A stretch of 64,000 nt of DNA from Ottowia flava. Lineage in GTDB: Bacteria > Pseudomonadota > Gammaproteobacteria > Burkholderiales > Burkholderiaceae_C. The notes below the pieces were generated by a model, which worked only from the letters and a program-made list of their open reading frames with translations, was not told the origin of the DNA and made no database searches. A program made the position numbers and the translations under genes. Of the stretch, positions 17,836-26,456 are shown piece by piece. The stretch spans positions 62,001 to 126,000 of the forward strand of contig NZ_JBHUEJ010000007.1 of the NCBI RefSeq assembly GCF_042680565.1, given 5' to 3'. How positions within the stretch are numbered: position 1 is the first letter of the stretch; the number at the start of each line of letters is the position of its first letter.

Positions 17836-17929
17836 TCTTCGCGTTGCAGCGGGGAATTTTTTGAGAGGAATACGGCTCTGGCCCTTATGGAGATTGCGCG
17901 GTCAGCTATGCAATTGGTAGTTTTGGGGG

Positions 17930-18560
17930 CCATGGTCAAAGGTCGCTGGCCGGGTCTCGGCCCGGCGGCCGAGGTACTTTTCTTTGCTTCGCCAAAGAGA
18001 AGTACCCAAAAGAAAGGCGACCCCACGTCTGCGACCCCTGCGCGGTGGGCAGGGGCAAACCTGCGTCGCGGCTCTGTCGGGGTGGGCCGCAGAACTCACT
18101 GCGCGCTCTTTGAGCGCTCCGTTCAAACAGCCGCGGCCAGTCAGAGCACGAAGCGGCTGCATGCTGCGCTGCAGCCGCCACCCCGCCAGAACCGCACCGC
18201 AGGCGCAGCCTCAAGGGGTGTTGAACAGCCACACAGGCCATCGCTGCGCTCGGCCCTGGNNNNNNNNNNNNNNNNNNNNNNNNNNNNNNNNNNCCCTGTG
18301 GACGTGCCGAGAAGCGCAGAGCGGGCGGTGGGCGCGGGCACCGAAGGATGACCGCGCTTTGTGCTCTGACTCGCTGCAGTTGTCTGAGCGGCGCTGCGCA
18401 GCAGCAAAGCGAGTTCTGCAGCGCCACCGCCCGATCGAGCATCGCAGGTTGCCCCGCAGCGCAGCGAAGGGGACACGTCCAGTGGGGTCGGCTTCTTTTG
18501 CCGCCGGGCGCACGTCCCGGCCTCTCACGCCAGCCAGGCACGCGCCGCACCATTCAAAAG
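17930..18560. repeat. Large imperfect inverted repeat with assembly gap (34 Ns at 18260-18293)
   Basis: The left arm (about 18010-18165) and the reverse complement of the right arm (about 18345-18510) are clearly related. Both contain AAAAGAA..CGACCCCAC, GGGGCAA.CCTGCG, GCAGAACTC and AGTCAGAGCAC in the same order. Outside the left arm is a hairpin (GGTACTTTTCTTTG / CAAAGAGAAGTACC, about 17973-18007) of a type I recall from Burkholderiales intergenic regions. The run of Ns sits at the centre of symmetry, so the true length is unknown. No gene is credible here. It divides moxR from its usual DUF58 partner. Confidence 0.75.
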
Positions 18561-18571
18561 AAACCGTCTCC

Positions 18572-18602
18572 CGGCCCTACAGCCACCTGCGCCACCAGCT
18601 AT
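18572..18602 (-). repeat. Partial 60-bp repeat copy that supplies the DUF58 start codon
   Basis: The plus strand reads ggccctacagccacctgcgc then caccagctatg. In the consensus the last part is agctat-caaaa; here it reads agctATGAAA and the ATG is the start of the next gene. Confidence 0.7.
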
Positions 18603-19584
18603 GAAACCCGAAGCACTCCCCCTCCCCTGGTGGGCCTGGCGCGCCAAGGCGCGGCGGCGGGTGCAGGCCTGGTGGCACCAGCGCATCCCGGCGCTGGACA
18701 CGCGCACGCTGACGCAGCGCTGCGTCTACATCCTGCCCACGCGGGCGGGGTGGATGCTGGCATCCACCCTTGTCGTGCTGTTGATCGGCTCCATCAACTA
18801 CCAGCTCAACCTGGGCTATCTCCTGACCTTCCTGCTGGCCGGCTGCGCCGCCGCCGGCATGGTCGTCAGCCACAGCACCTTGCGTGGGCTGACCGTGCAA
18901 TTGGTGCCGCCGCAACCGCTGTTCGCCGGCGCGCTGGCCACGCTGGACGTGCGGCTGATCAACGCCCGGCGCACGCCGCGCTACGCCATTGGCGTGGCGC
19001 TTCTGGACAACGACGCTTGGTCCTGGGCCGATGTGCCGGCGGGCGGCCAAAGCACGGTGCAAATCAGCTTTCAGCCGCCGCGCCGCGGCCTGCACCCGGT
19101 GCCGCTGATCCGGGCGGAGACGCGCTTCCCGCTGGGCACCTTCCGCGTCTGGACGGTGTGGCGGCCGGCCTCGCAGATCCTCGTCTATCCCCAACCCGAA
19201 GCGCTGCCGCCGCCGCTGCCGCCGGGCGAGCCGCGCGCCGGCACGGGCGTGGCCGGCAACGCGCGCAGCACCGGTGAATTCGACGGCGTGCGCGCCTACC
19301 AGCGCGGCGACCCGATGAAGCTGATCGTGTGGAAGAAGTTCGCCAAGTCGGGCGAACTGGTGTCGCGCGACACGCAGCACATGCAGCGGCAGGAGCTGTG
19401 GCTGGACTTTGCCCGGGCCGGTTCGCTGGACGTGGAAGCGCGCCTGTCGCGCCTGACGGCCTGGGTGCTGGCGGCTGACGCGCAGGACCTAGACTACGGC
19501 CTGCGCGTGCCCGGCATCGAAATCGCCCCAGCGCACGGCGCCGCGCACCGCCTGCGCTGCCTGGAGGTGCTGGCCACATGCTGA
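18601..19584 (+). CDS. DUF58 domain protein
   Basis: The 327-residue protein has two adjacent N-terminal transmembrane helices (about residues 50-90) and a DUF58 domain. The characteristic motif is FDGVRAYQRGDPMKLIVWKK, the family's 'G.R.Y..GD....I.W' pattern. DUF58 proteins, which may have a vWA-like fold, occur with MoxR ATPases and transglutaminase-like proteins; the molecular function is not settled. The gene overlaps the transglutaminase gene by 7 bp (ATGCTGA), indicating translational coupling. The start ATG lies within a 60-bp repeat remnant and has no recognisable ribosome-binding site. Confidence 0.93.
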   Translation: MKPEALPLPWWAWRAKARRRVQAWWHQRIPALDTRTLTQRCVYILPTRAGWMLASTLVVLLIGSINYQLNLGYLLTFLLAGCAAAGMVVSHSTLRGLTVQLVPPQPLFAGALATLDVRLINARRTPRYAIGVALLDNDAWSWADVPAGGQSTVQISFQPPRRGLHPVPLIRAETRFPLGTFRVWTVWRPASQILVYPQPEALPPPLPPGEPRAGTGVAGNARSTGEFDGVRAYQRGDPMKLIVWKKFAKSGELVSRDTQHMQRQELWLDFARAGSLDVEARLSRLTAWVLAADAQDLDYGLRVPGIEIAPAHGAAHRLRCLEVLATC

Positions 19585-21656
19585 ACGCTCCTGCCGCTGG
19601 CGCCAGAGCGCGCCGCCCGTCCTTCTTGGCGCGCCTGCAGCACCTGCCGCGCGACACGCGCGACACGCTGTTTCTGCTGGTCGTGATCGGCTGGGTCATC
19701 CTGCCGCAAATCGCGCATTTGCCGACCTGGTGCGTCGGCTTGGCGGCTGGCGTGCTGGTGTGGCGCGGCTGGCTGGCGCTGCAGAACAAACCGCTTCCTT
19801 CGCGCTGGTGGCTGGCCGGGCTGCTGGTCGTCACGCTGGTGGCGACTTGGGCGTCGCACCGCACGCTGCTGGGGCGTGACGCGGGCGTCACGCTGGTGGT
19901 CGTGCTGCTGGCGCTCAAGACGCTGGAGCTGCGCGCGCGGCGCGACGCGCTGGTGGTGTTTTTCCTGGGCTTCTTCGCGATGCTCACCAACTTCTTCTAT
20001 TCGCAGTCGCTGTTGACGGCCGCGGCGATGGTGATCGCCCTGCTCGGCCTGCTGACGGCACTCATCAACGCGCACCGCCCGGTGGGCCAGCCCAGCCTGC
20101 GCGAATCGGCGCTGATGGCCGGCAAGATGGCGCTGGCCGGCGCGCCGGTGATGCTGGCGCTGTTCGTCTTCTTCCCGCGCTTTGCGCCGCTGTGGGGTCT
20201 GCCCAGCGACGCTCTCACGGGCAAGAGCGGCCTGTCGTCGCAGATGGAAGTGGGCGCCATGGCCAAGCTGGCGCTGGACGAGCGCGTGGCCGCGCGCGTT
20301 AAGTTTGACGGCGCCCCGCCGGTGCAAAGCCAGCTGTACTTCCGCGGCCCGGTGCTCAGCCACTTCGACGGCCGCAACTGGACGGCCAACGGCACCGCCG
20401 ACGGCATGGCCGCCACCATCGCCCCCGGCCCGGGCGACCTGCAGGTCAGCGGCGAGCCGATCCGCTACCAGATGACGATCGAGCCCAGCCAGCAACCCTG
20501 GCTGCTGACGCTGGACGTCGCGCCCAAGGCGCCCGAATTGCCCGGCAACCAGCGCGCCCGCATGACGGCCGACATGCAGTGGCTGGCCTACCGCCCCATC
20601 ACCGACCTGCTGCGCTACCGCACTGAAAGTTATGCCGACTTCCAATACGGCCTGAAGCGCTGGGATGGCCGCCCGGCCGACATGCGCGAATACCTGCGCC
20701 TGCCCAGCGGCTTCAACCCGCGCACGCAAGCCATGGCCGACGATCTGCGTGCGCGCCTGGGTGATGCCGACGCCATGGCCTACGTGCGCGCCGCGCTGGA
20801 GCGCCTGCGCACCGGCGGCTACGAATACACGCTGGAGCCCGGCGTGGCCGGCCGCGAAACGGCGGACGAATTCTGGTTCGACACCAAGGCCGGGTTTTGC
20901 GAACACATTTCTTCGGCCTTCGTCGTGCTGATGCGCGGCGCCGGCGTGCCGGCCCGCATCGTCACCGGCTTTCAGGGCGGCGAGATGAACAACGTCGACG
21001 GCTACTGGACCGTGCGCAACGCCGACGCCCACGCCTGGGCAGAGGTCTGGACGGCCGAGCGCGGCTGGGTGCGCGTCGACCCGACAGGCGCCGTGTCCCC
21101 CGGGCGCGTCGGCCAGTTCCAGCGCCTGCGCGCGCCCGACGGCATGGTCGCCGGCGCGCTGGGCACGCTCAGCCCGACGCTGCTGGCCCAGCTGCGCGCC
21201 ACCTGGGAGGCGGTCAACAACCGCTGGAACCAGTGGGTGCTGAACTACACGCAAAGCCGCCAGTTCGACCTGATGGAAAAGCTGGGTATCTCCAATCCCA
21301 GCTGGGAAGACCTGGCCAAGGTGCTGGCCGGCCTGCTGATCGTCGCTGCGTTGGGCGGCATGGTCTGGGCGCGCTGGGAACGCAGCCAGCACGACCCGTG
21401 GCTGCGCCTGCTGCACAAGGCGCGCCAGCGCCTGGCAGACGCCGGCGTCAGCGCCCCGCCCCAGGCGCCCCCGCGCGAGCTGATGCGCGCCGTCGAGGCC
21501 AGCGCGCTGGCCGATCCGCTGCGCGCCGAACTGCTGCGCTGGCTGCAGGCGCTGGAACGCCAGCGCTACGCGGCCGCCGGCAGCAAGGGCGCGGCGACCA
21601 GCCTCGCTACACTTGGCCGCGAGTTCCAGCAAATGGCGTGGCCCCGCCCCGCCTGA
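19578..21656 (+). CDS. TgpA-family transmembrane transglutaminase-like protein
   Basis: The 692-residue protein has N-terminal transmembrane helices (DUF3488 / TgpA_N), a periplasmic transglutaminase-like domain and a further membrane helix near residue 585 followed by a C-terminal tail. The Cys-His-Asp triad is visible: Cys in TKAGFCEHISSAF (Cys441), His in NADAHAWAEVW and Asp in VRVDPTGAV. TgpA of Pseudomonas aeruginosa is an essential membrane protein of this type. The gene is the third of the moxR-DUF58-tgpA set and overlaps the DUF58 gene. The MltB gene starts 8 bp after its stop, so the three are likely one transcript. Confidence 0.95.
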   Translation: MLNAPAAGARARRPSFLARLQHLPRDTRDTLFLLVVIGWVILPQIAHLPTWCVGLAAGVLVWRGWLALQNKPLPSRWWLAGLLVVTLVATWASHRTLLGRDAGVTLVVVLLALKTLELRARRDALVVFFLGFFAMLTNFFYSQSLLTAAAMVIALLGLLTALINAHRPVGQPSLRESALMAGKMALAGAPVMLALFVFFPRFAPLWGLPSDALTGKSGLSSQMEVGAMAKLALDERVAARVKFDGAPPVQSQLYFRGPVLSHFDGRNWTANGTADGMAATIAPGPGDLQVSGEPIRYQMTIEPSQQPWLLTLDVAPKAPELPGNQRARMTADMQWLAYRPITDLLRYRTESYADFQYGLKRWDGRPADMREYLRLPSGFNPRTQAMADDLRARLGDADAMAYVRAALERLRTGGYEYTLEPGVAGRETADEFWFDTKAGFCEHISSAFVVLMRGAGVPARIVTGFQGGEMNNVDGYWTVRNADAHAWAEVWTAERGWVRVDPTGAVSPGRVGQFQRLRAPDGMVAGALGTLSPTLLAQLRATWEAVNNRWNQWVLNYTQSRQFDLMEKLGISNPSWEDLAKVLAGLLIVAALGGMVWARWERSQHDPWLRLLHKARQRLADAGVSAPPQAPPRELMRAVEASALADPLRAELLRWLQALERQRYAAAGSKGAATSLATLGREFQQMAWPRPA

Positions 21657-21664
21657 CCCCGATC

Positions 21665-22762
21665 ATGCGCAGTCTGTCCCGCCGCGGTCTCTCCGGCCTG
21701 GCCTTGTCCACTCTTTTTTTGGTAGCTGCCGGCGCAGTTCCCTCTAGGGCCGCAGCCCAGAATCGTTCCAGGCGCCGCAGCGCAGACCTGCCGGACGAAC
21801 CCTACGCCCTGCGCCCTGAGGCCATGCGTTTCGCCGACGACCTGGCCGCGCGCCGCGGGCTGGACCCGCTGTGGGTGCGCGGCGCCATTGGCCAGGCCGT
21901 GTTCCTGCGCAACGTGCCGCGGCTGATGCTGCCGCCCGCGCGCGGCACGGCCAAGAACTGGCGCGTGTACCGCAGCCGCTTCATCGACGCCGTGCGCATC
22001 CGCGCGGGGGTCGACTTCTGGCAGCGCAACGTCGCCAACCTGGCGCGCGCGCAGGCGCAGTTCGGCGTGCCGCCCGAAATCATCGTCGGCATCGTCGGTG
22101 TGGAAACCATCTACGGCCGCAACGTCGGCAACATCCGCGTCATCGACGCGCTGGCCACGCTGACCTTCGACTTCCCGCGCCAACACCCGCGTGCCGAGGC
22201 GCGTCAGGCCTTCTTCCAGGACGAGCTGGAACAGTTCCTGACCCTGTGCCAGCGCACCGGCATGGACCCGATGGCGCCCTTCGGCAGCTACGCCGGCGCC
22301 ATGGGCCTGCCGCAGTTCATGCCCTCCAGCTGGACCAAATACGCGGTCGACTTCGACGGCGACGGCCGCGTCGACTTGTGGAGCAGTGAAGCCGACGTCA
22401 TCGGCTCCGTCGCCAATTACTTCAAGGGTTACGGCTGGCAGCCCGGCCTGCCCACACACTACCCGGTTCGCCTGTCGCCCGAAGCGCAGATGGACGCTCT
22501 GCTGGCGCCCGATATCCTGCCCAGCTTCACCCCCGCGCGCTTCGTAGAACTGGGCGCCCTGCCCGTCGGCGGCACCAACCACCCGGGCCAGCTGGCGCTG
22601 GTCGAGCTGCAAAACGGCGACCCGTCCGTGCCCGGCAACGAGCCCGAATACATCGCCGGCACCGAGAACTTCTACGTCATCACCCGCTACAACTGGAGCA
22701 GCTACTACGCCATGTCGGTGATCGATTTAGGCAATGAGGTGGCGCGAGCGATGGGGCGGTGA
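21665..22762 (+). CDS. MltB-family lytic murein transglycosylase
   Basis: The 365-residue exported enzyme cleaves the peptidoglycan MurNAc-GlcNAc bond, forming 1,6-anhydroMurNAc. The SLT/MltB domain has the catalytic glutamate in VGVETIYGRN (Glu147) and downstream family motifs GAMGLPQFMPSSW and DFDGDGRVDLW. The N-terminal signal peptide (about 36 residues, cleavage likely near RAAAQN) is partly encoded by a copy of the 60-bp repeat (21713-21762). No lipobox is seen, so it is probably soluble periplasmic rather than outer-membrane anchored. It starts 8 bp after the transglutaminase stop. The function fits a cell-envelope role for the cluster. Confidence 0.95.
   Translation: MRSLSRRGLSGLALSTLFLVAAGAVPSRAAAQNRSRRRSADLPDEPYALRPEAMRFADDLAARRGLDPLWVRGAIGQAVFLRNVPRLMLPPARGTAKNWRVYRSRFIDAVRIRAGVDFWQRNVANLARAQAQFGVPPEIIVGIVGVETIYGRNVGNIRVIDALATLTFDFPRQHPRAEARQAFFQDELEQFLTLCQRTGMDPMAPFGSYAGAMGLPQFMPSSWTKYAVDFDGDGRVDLWSSEADVIGSVANYFKGYGWQPGLPTHYPVRLSPEAQMDALLAPDILPSFTPARFVELGALPVGGTNHPGQLALVELQNGDPSVPGNEPEYIAGTENFYVITRYNWSSYYAMSVIDLGNEVARAMGR
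21713..21762 (+). repeat. 60-bp repeat copy inside the MltB signal-peptide coding region
   Basis: The sequence ggtagctgccggcgcagt then tccctctagggccgcagccc matches the repeat consensus. It is read through in frame and encodes VAAGAVPSRAAAQ of the signal peptide. Confidence 0.75.
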
Positions 22763-23226
22763 AGGGGCAGCTCAGACGTACCTGAAGGCAGACGCCGGCA
22801 AGGGGCGTGCTGTCGATCCATTCCAATGGTCTCGAACGCCTGCGCGCTGGCGGCGTACCCGTCTGTCATCTGCTCGGTCGGTGCAAAAAAGCCGGGCGCG
22901 GCGCGCATCGGCATCGGTGAGTGCGCAGGACCGGTGCCGGCCGCGGCCTCAGGCTTCCAAAACTTCTGTTTCAATAGCTGGCAGCGTCTGCTCTGCAAGG
23001 GCTGGAGGCCTAAAAGGCTTCAAAACCTCGTCGATCAGACCCGCCGCGCCGCCGCCAGGCGGAGCGGCTGTTTCAGCTCCGTTCCTGGCCGGTTCGGCGC
23101 TCGTGCCGGGCGACGGTTCGATCCCGCCGCCCCTGGGGCCGCGCGCCCAACGCCGCTGCGTGGAACGCCCGACTGGATCCCGTGCCCGACCTGCCTGCAG
23201 TCAAGACACGGGGGTAGGCCAAGCAC
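22763..23226. other. Gene-free stretch with one repeat copy
   Basis: I see no credible gene in these 464 bp between the MltB gene and the frameshifted lipoprotein gene. A copy of a related repeat subtype lies at 22961-23015 (caatagctggcagcgtctgc then tctgcaagggctggaggcct). Short open frames on both strands resemble no family. Confidence 0.5.
22961..23015 (+). repeat. 60-bp repeat, second subtype
   Basis: This copy reads tagctggcagcgtctgctct followed by gcaagggctggaggcctaaa, a subtype in which TGGCAGCG and GCAAG replace the usual CTTGCGCAG and TGTAG. Confidence 0.65.
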
Positions 23227-24163
23227 TCAATCGCTGCGCGTGATGGTGGCGGTTCTGGCGTCTGGGAGGTCCCGGGCGATATTGAGGCTCACTATCAAGG
23301 CCTGAGTGCGTCGTCGGAGCAGGTCCTGCATGCGGAGATACGCCAATTGCAGAATCGAGTCCAGGCTGTCGATCATCGCCTTGGCCCTGGTGGCCATCGT
23401 CTCCCCAAAACGGCTCTCGGCGGCCCCCGTGCAGTCGATGTTCAAATGCCATGCACAGTAGGTGCGCCAGCGCTGGTCGTCCCAACCGTTCTGCGCCAGG
23501 GCCTGATTCCAGGCGGCGGTGCGTGCCATGTTCGCCTTGATGGCATCCTCCACAGCCCTGATGTCCGAGTCCAGTCGGTCCATGCGCTCCAACTGCACTT
23601 GCGTTGTTGGCAAAGGCGGGCATCTCGTCCAGCAGGTCGTAGAACGCGAGGTATTGAGGCAACGTCACGCCTGAGGCGTCCACGTCGTCCATGAGGTCCA
23701 CGACGCGCCCGTCCAGGTCGTCGATCTCAGCCAGGATGGCCTGTGGGTCGCGCGTGCCTTCGCGCTCGGCCACCGCGTCCCAGAGCTGCTGGTAGAACTC
23801 GACCTGAATCCGCTGGAGCTTGGTCGGGTCGAGGATCTTTGCCTGCTCCTGCGGGGCAGCCAGCGTGTCGGAGCGGCGGCCATCCCGCTCGACGAACTCG
23901 AGAATCGGCACGCGCTCGCCGGCCAGCAGGTCGGGCTGGTCGCTGTCGACCAGCGCCCCTTGGGGCGTCACGCCGTAGACCACATAGTGGCTCACCTGGC
24001 TGCCGCCTGCCAGCAAGGGTGTTTCCGTGGCGAACTTCTCACCCGGACGCATCTCACTGAGGGGCGTGACGGCGGCACCTCCATCTCGATCGCCGTCGCC
24101 ACCGCAGCCCGCCATGGCCCCCGCCACGAGCGCTGCCGCGCACCAATTGGCCCACCGCGCCAT
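23227..24163 (-). pseudogene. Frameshifted, C-terminally short lipoprotein of the paralogous family (copy 2)
   Basis: From ATG 24163 (AAAAGGT 7 bp before) the frame encodes a lipoprotein signal (AMAGC lipobox) and the family's middle region up to DEMPAFAN near 23610. Homology then continues in the next frame (TTQVQLERMDRLDSDIRAVE, then NQALAQNGWDDQRW) to a stop at 23227. A one-base change in the run around 23605-23615 explains it. Even when joined, the product (about 310 residues) lacks the C-terminal beta-rich block of copies 1 and 3. It could be a sequencing error, but the missing C-terminus points to real decay. The shared palindrome lies about 60 bp upstream. Confidence 0.7.
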
Positions 24164-24190
24164 GCTGTCACCTTTTGCCATGAAGTTCAT

Positions 24191-24658
24191 GGCAAGGCGA
24201 TTGAAACCAAAACGGAATGCCCTGCCTATCCCTGAAACTAGGTAATTTGCGGGCGGCGCTGCGAGGGTGAAGCGAAAGTAGCCGCGTGCCGATCAGGTCA
24301 GTGCGATCTGCATCCCACCGGCCAAGGCCAAGGGGCCGGCCCCTGAGCTGCACGGGTATCCCGTGAGCCCCGGCGCGTGGAGCGCCAAGGCCCAAGTTCA
24401 GCCTAAGACGGGGCCTGCGCGTGAGGGTGTGAATGGCTTTCTGAACCGCCCACCAAACATCTTCAACACGACCGAAAGCAGCCGCGCGTTCGAATTCGAC
24501 GCTTTGGGCACCGCCCACAGTTGCGGTGAACGGACGAGGCTGACGTGGGCACTGCCGCACCATCTTTTCGCTATCTTTTCAGAAGCTACCAGCGCATATG
24601 CAGGCTGCCTTCAGAAGCGTTTTTAGCCTGAATTTCCGCACAGGTGCACCGCGGCAAA
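24191..24658. other. Intergenic region between divergent lipoprotein copies 2 and 3
   Basis: About 560 bp separate two divergent paralogues. It holds the copy-2 palindrome (24226-24245), a poorly conserved second-subtype repeat (about 24573-24640) and the copy-3 palindrome (24659-24678). A 131-codon frame on the minus strand (24168-24563) resembles no protein I know and overlaps the promoter elements, so I do not call it. Confidence 0.5.
24226..24245 (-). promoter_or_regulatory. Shared palindrome upstream of lipoprotein copy 2
   Basis: The minus strand reads TTACCTAGTTTCAGGGATAG, differing from the copy-1 and copy-3 element at a few positions and followed by GCA as in the others. Confidence 0.6.
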
Positions 24659-24678
24659 ATACCCAGTTTCAGGGATAT
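24659..24678 (+). promoter_or_regulatory. Shared palindrome upstream of lipoprotein copy 3
   Basis: ATACCCAGTTTCAGGGATAT, identical to the copy-1 element in the same orientation relative to its gene, with GCAAA directly after in both. It lies about 70 bp before the start codon. Confidence 0.65.
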
Positions 24679-24749
24679 GCAAAGTCACCAATAAAACATC
24701 CAATTACCTCTCTGCCCCAATGTTCATCTGTTTTTAGGTCCTTTGCCCC

Positions 24750-26273
24750 ATGTCCCTTGCTGCCCGCCCCGCCCACCATGTTTTCCGTCTGAGCGCCCTG
24801 GCCGCCGCCACCGCGCTGTCGCTGGTCGCCTGCGGTGGCGATGACGGCGATACATCCGTCACGCCCCAGGCCAGCGCGCTGAAAGTCGGTGACCAGTACA
24901 CCGTCGCCGTGCAGGTGGGCGATCAGGCGCCCAGCAGCGAAAGCTTTCGCGTCTACGGCATCACCGATCAGCTGGATGTGGTCAGCACCGACAACGGCAA
25001 GCTAATCCCGGGCAGCCTGTTCGCGCTGCCGGATGCGCCAGCAGCCAAACAGGCCGGTCAAATAGAAGACTCGTGCGACCAAAACACCGCCTGGGGCCGA
25101 TTAGAGTGCTACATGATGGTGACGGCGCAGCTTGAGGCGCAGATTCAGGCGCTGCTTAGGGCCCAGTTCGAAGCCATGAAAAGAGTTCAGCTGAGCAAGG
25201 ACTTCAAGAACGCCGAAGCGGTCGACCCGGCGGCGGTGCTGCACCAAATCGCCGACCTCGACATCGACCTGCCCACCGTGATGGCCGACCTGTCGCGCTC
25301 AGGCCTGACGCCGCTGGAATACGTCGAGTTCTACGACACGTTGGACGTCGCGCCCGGCTTTGCGAGCCAGCAAGATGCCGAAGGCCAGTTGATCGGGTTC
25401 TTTCAGAGCGTGCAGGAAGAAGTCGAGCAAGGCTACAGCTGCGGCAACATCAACCCGGCACGCAACCGCTGTGGCCCCACCAAAGCCGCCGCTGCAGCTG
25501 AAGTCAGCGCCACGCCCGCCGTAGCCTACGTGCCCAACCAAAAGGACTTCCTGGCTGCGCTGGCCGCACAGGGCATGAGCTGGAAGGACTTTCTGGCCCG
25601 CATGAATGCACGTGGTCAGGACTTCGCCCACTTGCTGCTGGCTTTCCACGACTGGGCCGTCGCCACCTCGCCCGCCACCGACGCCACCCTCTTCCCCGCC
25701 TTCATCACCGCCTATTTGGCGGGCGAGGTCGGCAAGACCGCCGCCACCGTGCAGCCCAAGAACGCCGCCGCCGCCGGGGCGGTGATGCAGGGCGTGGGCT
25801 CGCTGCTGTCGGTGGCCTGGGACATCGTCAAGAACAGCCGCCCCGTAGTGGACGCCGAAAGCACGCAGAACTTCGTGCTGTCGCAGCAAGACGCCGACCC
25901 GATGCACTACGCCGGCGCCACCAAAGACAAGACGAGCACCGTCACCGTCAAGTTCACCAGCCCCGGCGTGACCTGGGCCGAAACGCAGTTCCGCCTGGAC
26001 GGCTACTACAACGCTACGCACAAGACGCTGGCGGGCCGCTGGATGCCGCAGCTCAATTTCGAGGTGTTCCAGGCCAGCGCCAAGCCCAGCATCTCGCTCA
26101 AGGTGCGCGCCAATGTGACCAGCGTGGTCAACGTCGGCACCCACGACGCGCCCATGCCAGAGACCGAGGTGCGCGTGGACATCACGCAGGGCAGCCTGTT
26201 TCAGAGCAAGCTCAAAAAGGTGTGGTTCCGCGCCCACGGCGCCGAAGGCTTCAGCATCGTTGAAAAGAAGTAA
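24750..26273 (+). CDS. Lipoprotein of an unrecognised paralogous family (copy 3)
   Basis: The 507-residue predicted lipoprotein has a hydrophobic signal and lipobox LSLVAC followed by GGDDGD. It is the longest family member in the window and has an extra cysteine-containing segment (EDSCDQNTAWGRLEC and YSCGNINPARNRC) absent from copy 1. Shared blocks are FYDTLDVAPGFASQQDAEGQ, the region ALAAQGMSWKDFLARMNARG and the C-terminal AGRWMPQLNFEVFQAS. I recognise no domain and assign no function; a membrane-anchored extracytoplasmic location is inferred. The ribosome-binding site is weak (TAGG about 15 bp before ATG 24750). The TAP-like hydrolase gene follows on the same strand after 183 bp containing a repeat. 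Confidence 0.85.
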   Translation: MSLAARPAHHVFRLSALAAATALSLVACGGDDGDTSVTPQASALKVGDQYTVAVQVGDQAPSSESFRVYGITDQLDVVSTDNGKLIPGSLFALPDAPAAKQAGQIEDSCDQNTAWGRLECYMMVTAQLEAQIQALLRAQFEAMKRVQLSKDFKNAEAVDPAAVLHQIADLDIDLPTVMADLSRSGLTPLEYVEFYDTLDVAPGFASQQDAEGQLIGFFQSVQEEVEQGYSCGNINPARNRCGPTKAAAAAEVSATPAVAYVPNQKDFLAALAAQGMSWKDFLARMNARGQDFAHLLLAFHDWAVATSPATDATLFPAFITAYLAGEVGKTAATVQPKNAAAAGAVMQGVGSLLSVAWDIVKNSRPVVDAESTQNFVLSQQDADPMHYAGATKDKTSTVTVKFTSPGVTWAETQFRLDGYYNATHKTLAGRWMPQLNFEVFQASAKPSISLKVRANVTSVVNVGTHDAPMPETEVRVDITQGSLFQSKLKKVWFRAHGAEGFSIVEKK

Positions 26274-26320
26274 GCCAGCCGGGTACGCCGCCGGGGGCCT
26301 TGCGTTCGGCACCCAGGAAT

Positions 26321-26390
26321 TACTCTTTTTTTGATAGCTGCTTGCGCAGGTGGTTCTAGGGCCACAGGTGCATTTCGTCTGAAAATTTTG
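26321..26390 (+). repeat. 60-bp intergenic repeat copy
   Basis: Well-preserved copy: gatagctgcttgcgcaggtg then gttctagggccacaggtgca and a GTCTGAAAATTTT tail. It lies between lipoprotein copy 3 and the first hydrolase gene. Confidence 0.85.
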
Positions 26391-26456
26391 CGAACGCGGC
26401 ACCCGCATTCGACGTGGGGCGCCCATCGGCCGGCCCGCCTCCGCTGTCCAACGCCC

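Noticed and set aside
17930..18560. Possible insertion sequence around the N gap
   Set aside because: No transposase frame or target-site duplication can be seen on either side of the gap.
24168..24563. 131-codon minus-strand frame upstream of lipoprotein copy 2
   Set aside because: Overlaps promoter elements and shows no recognisable protein pattern.
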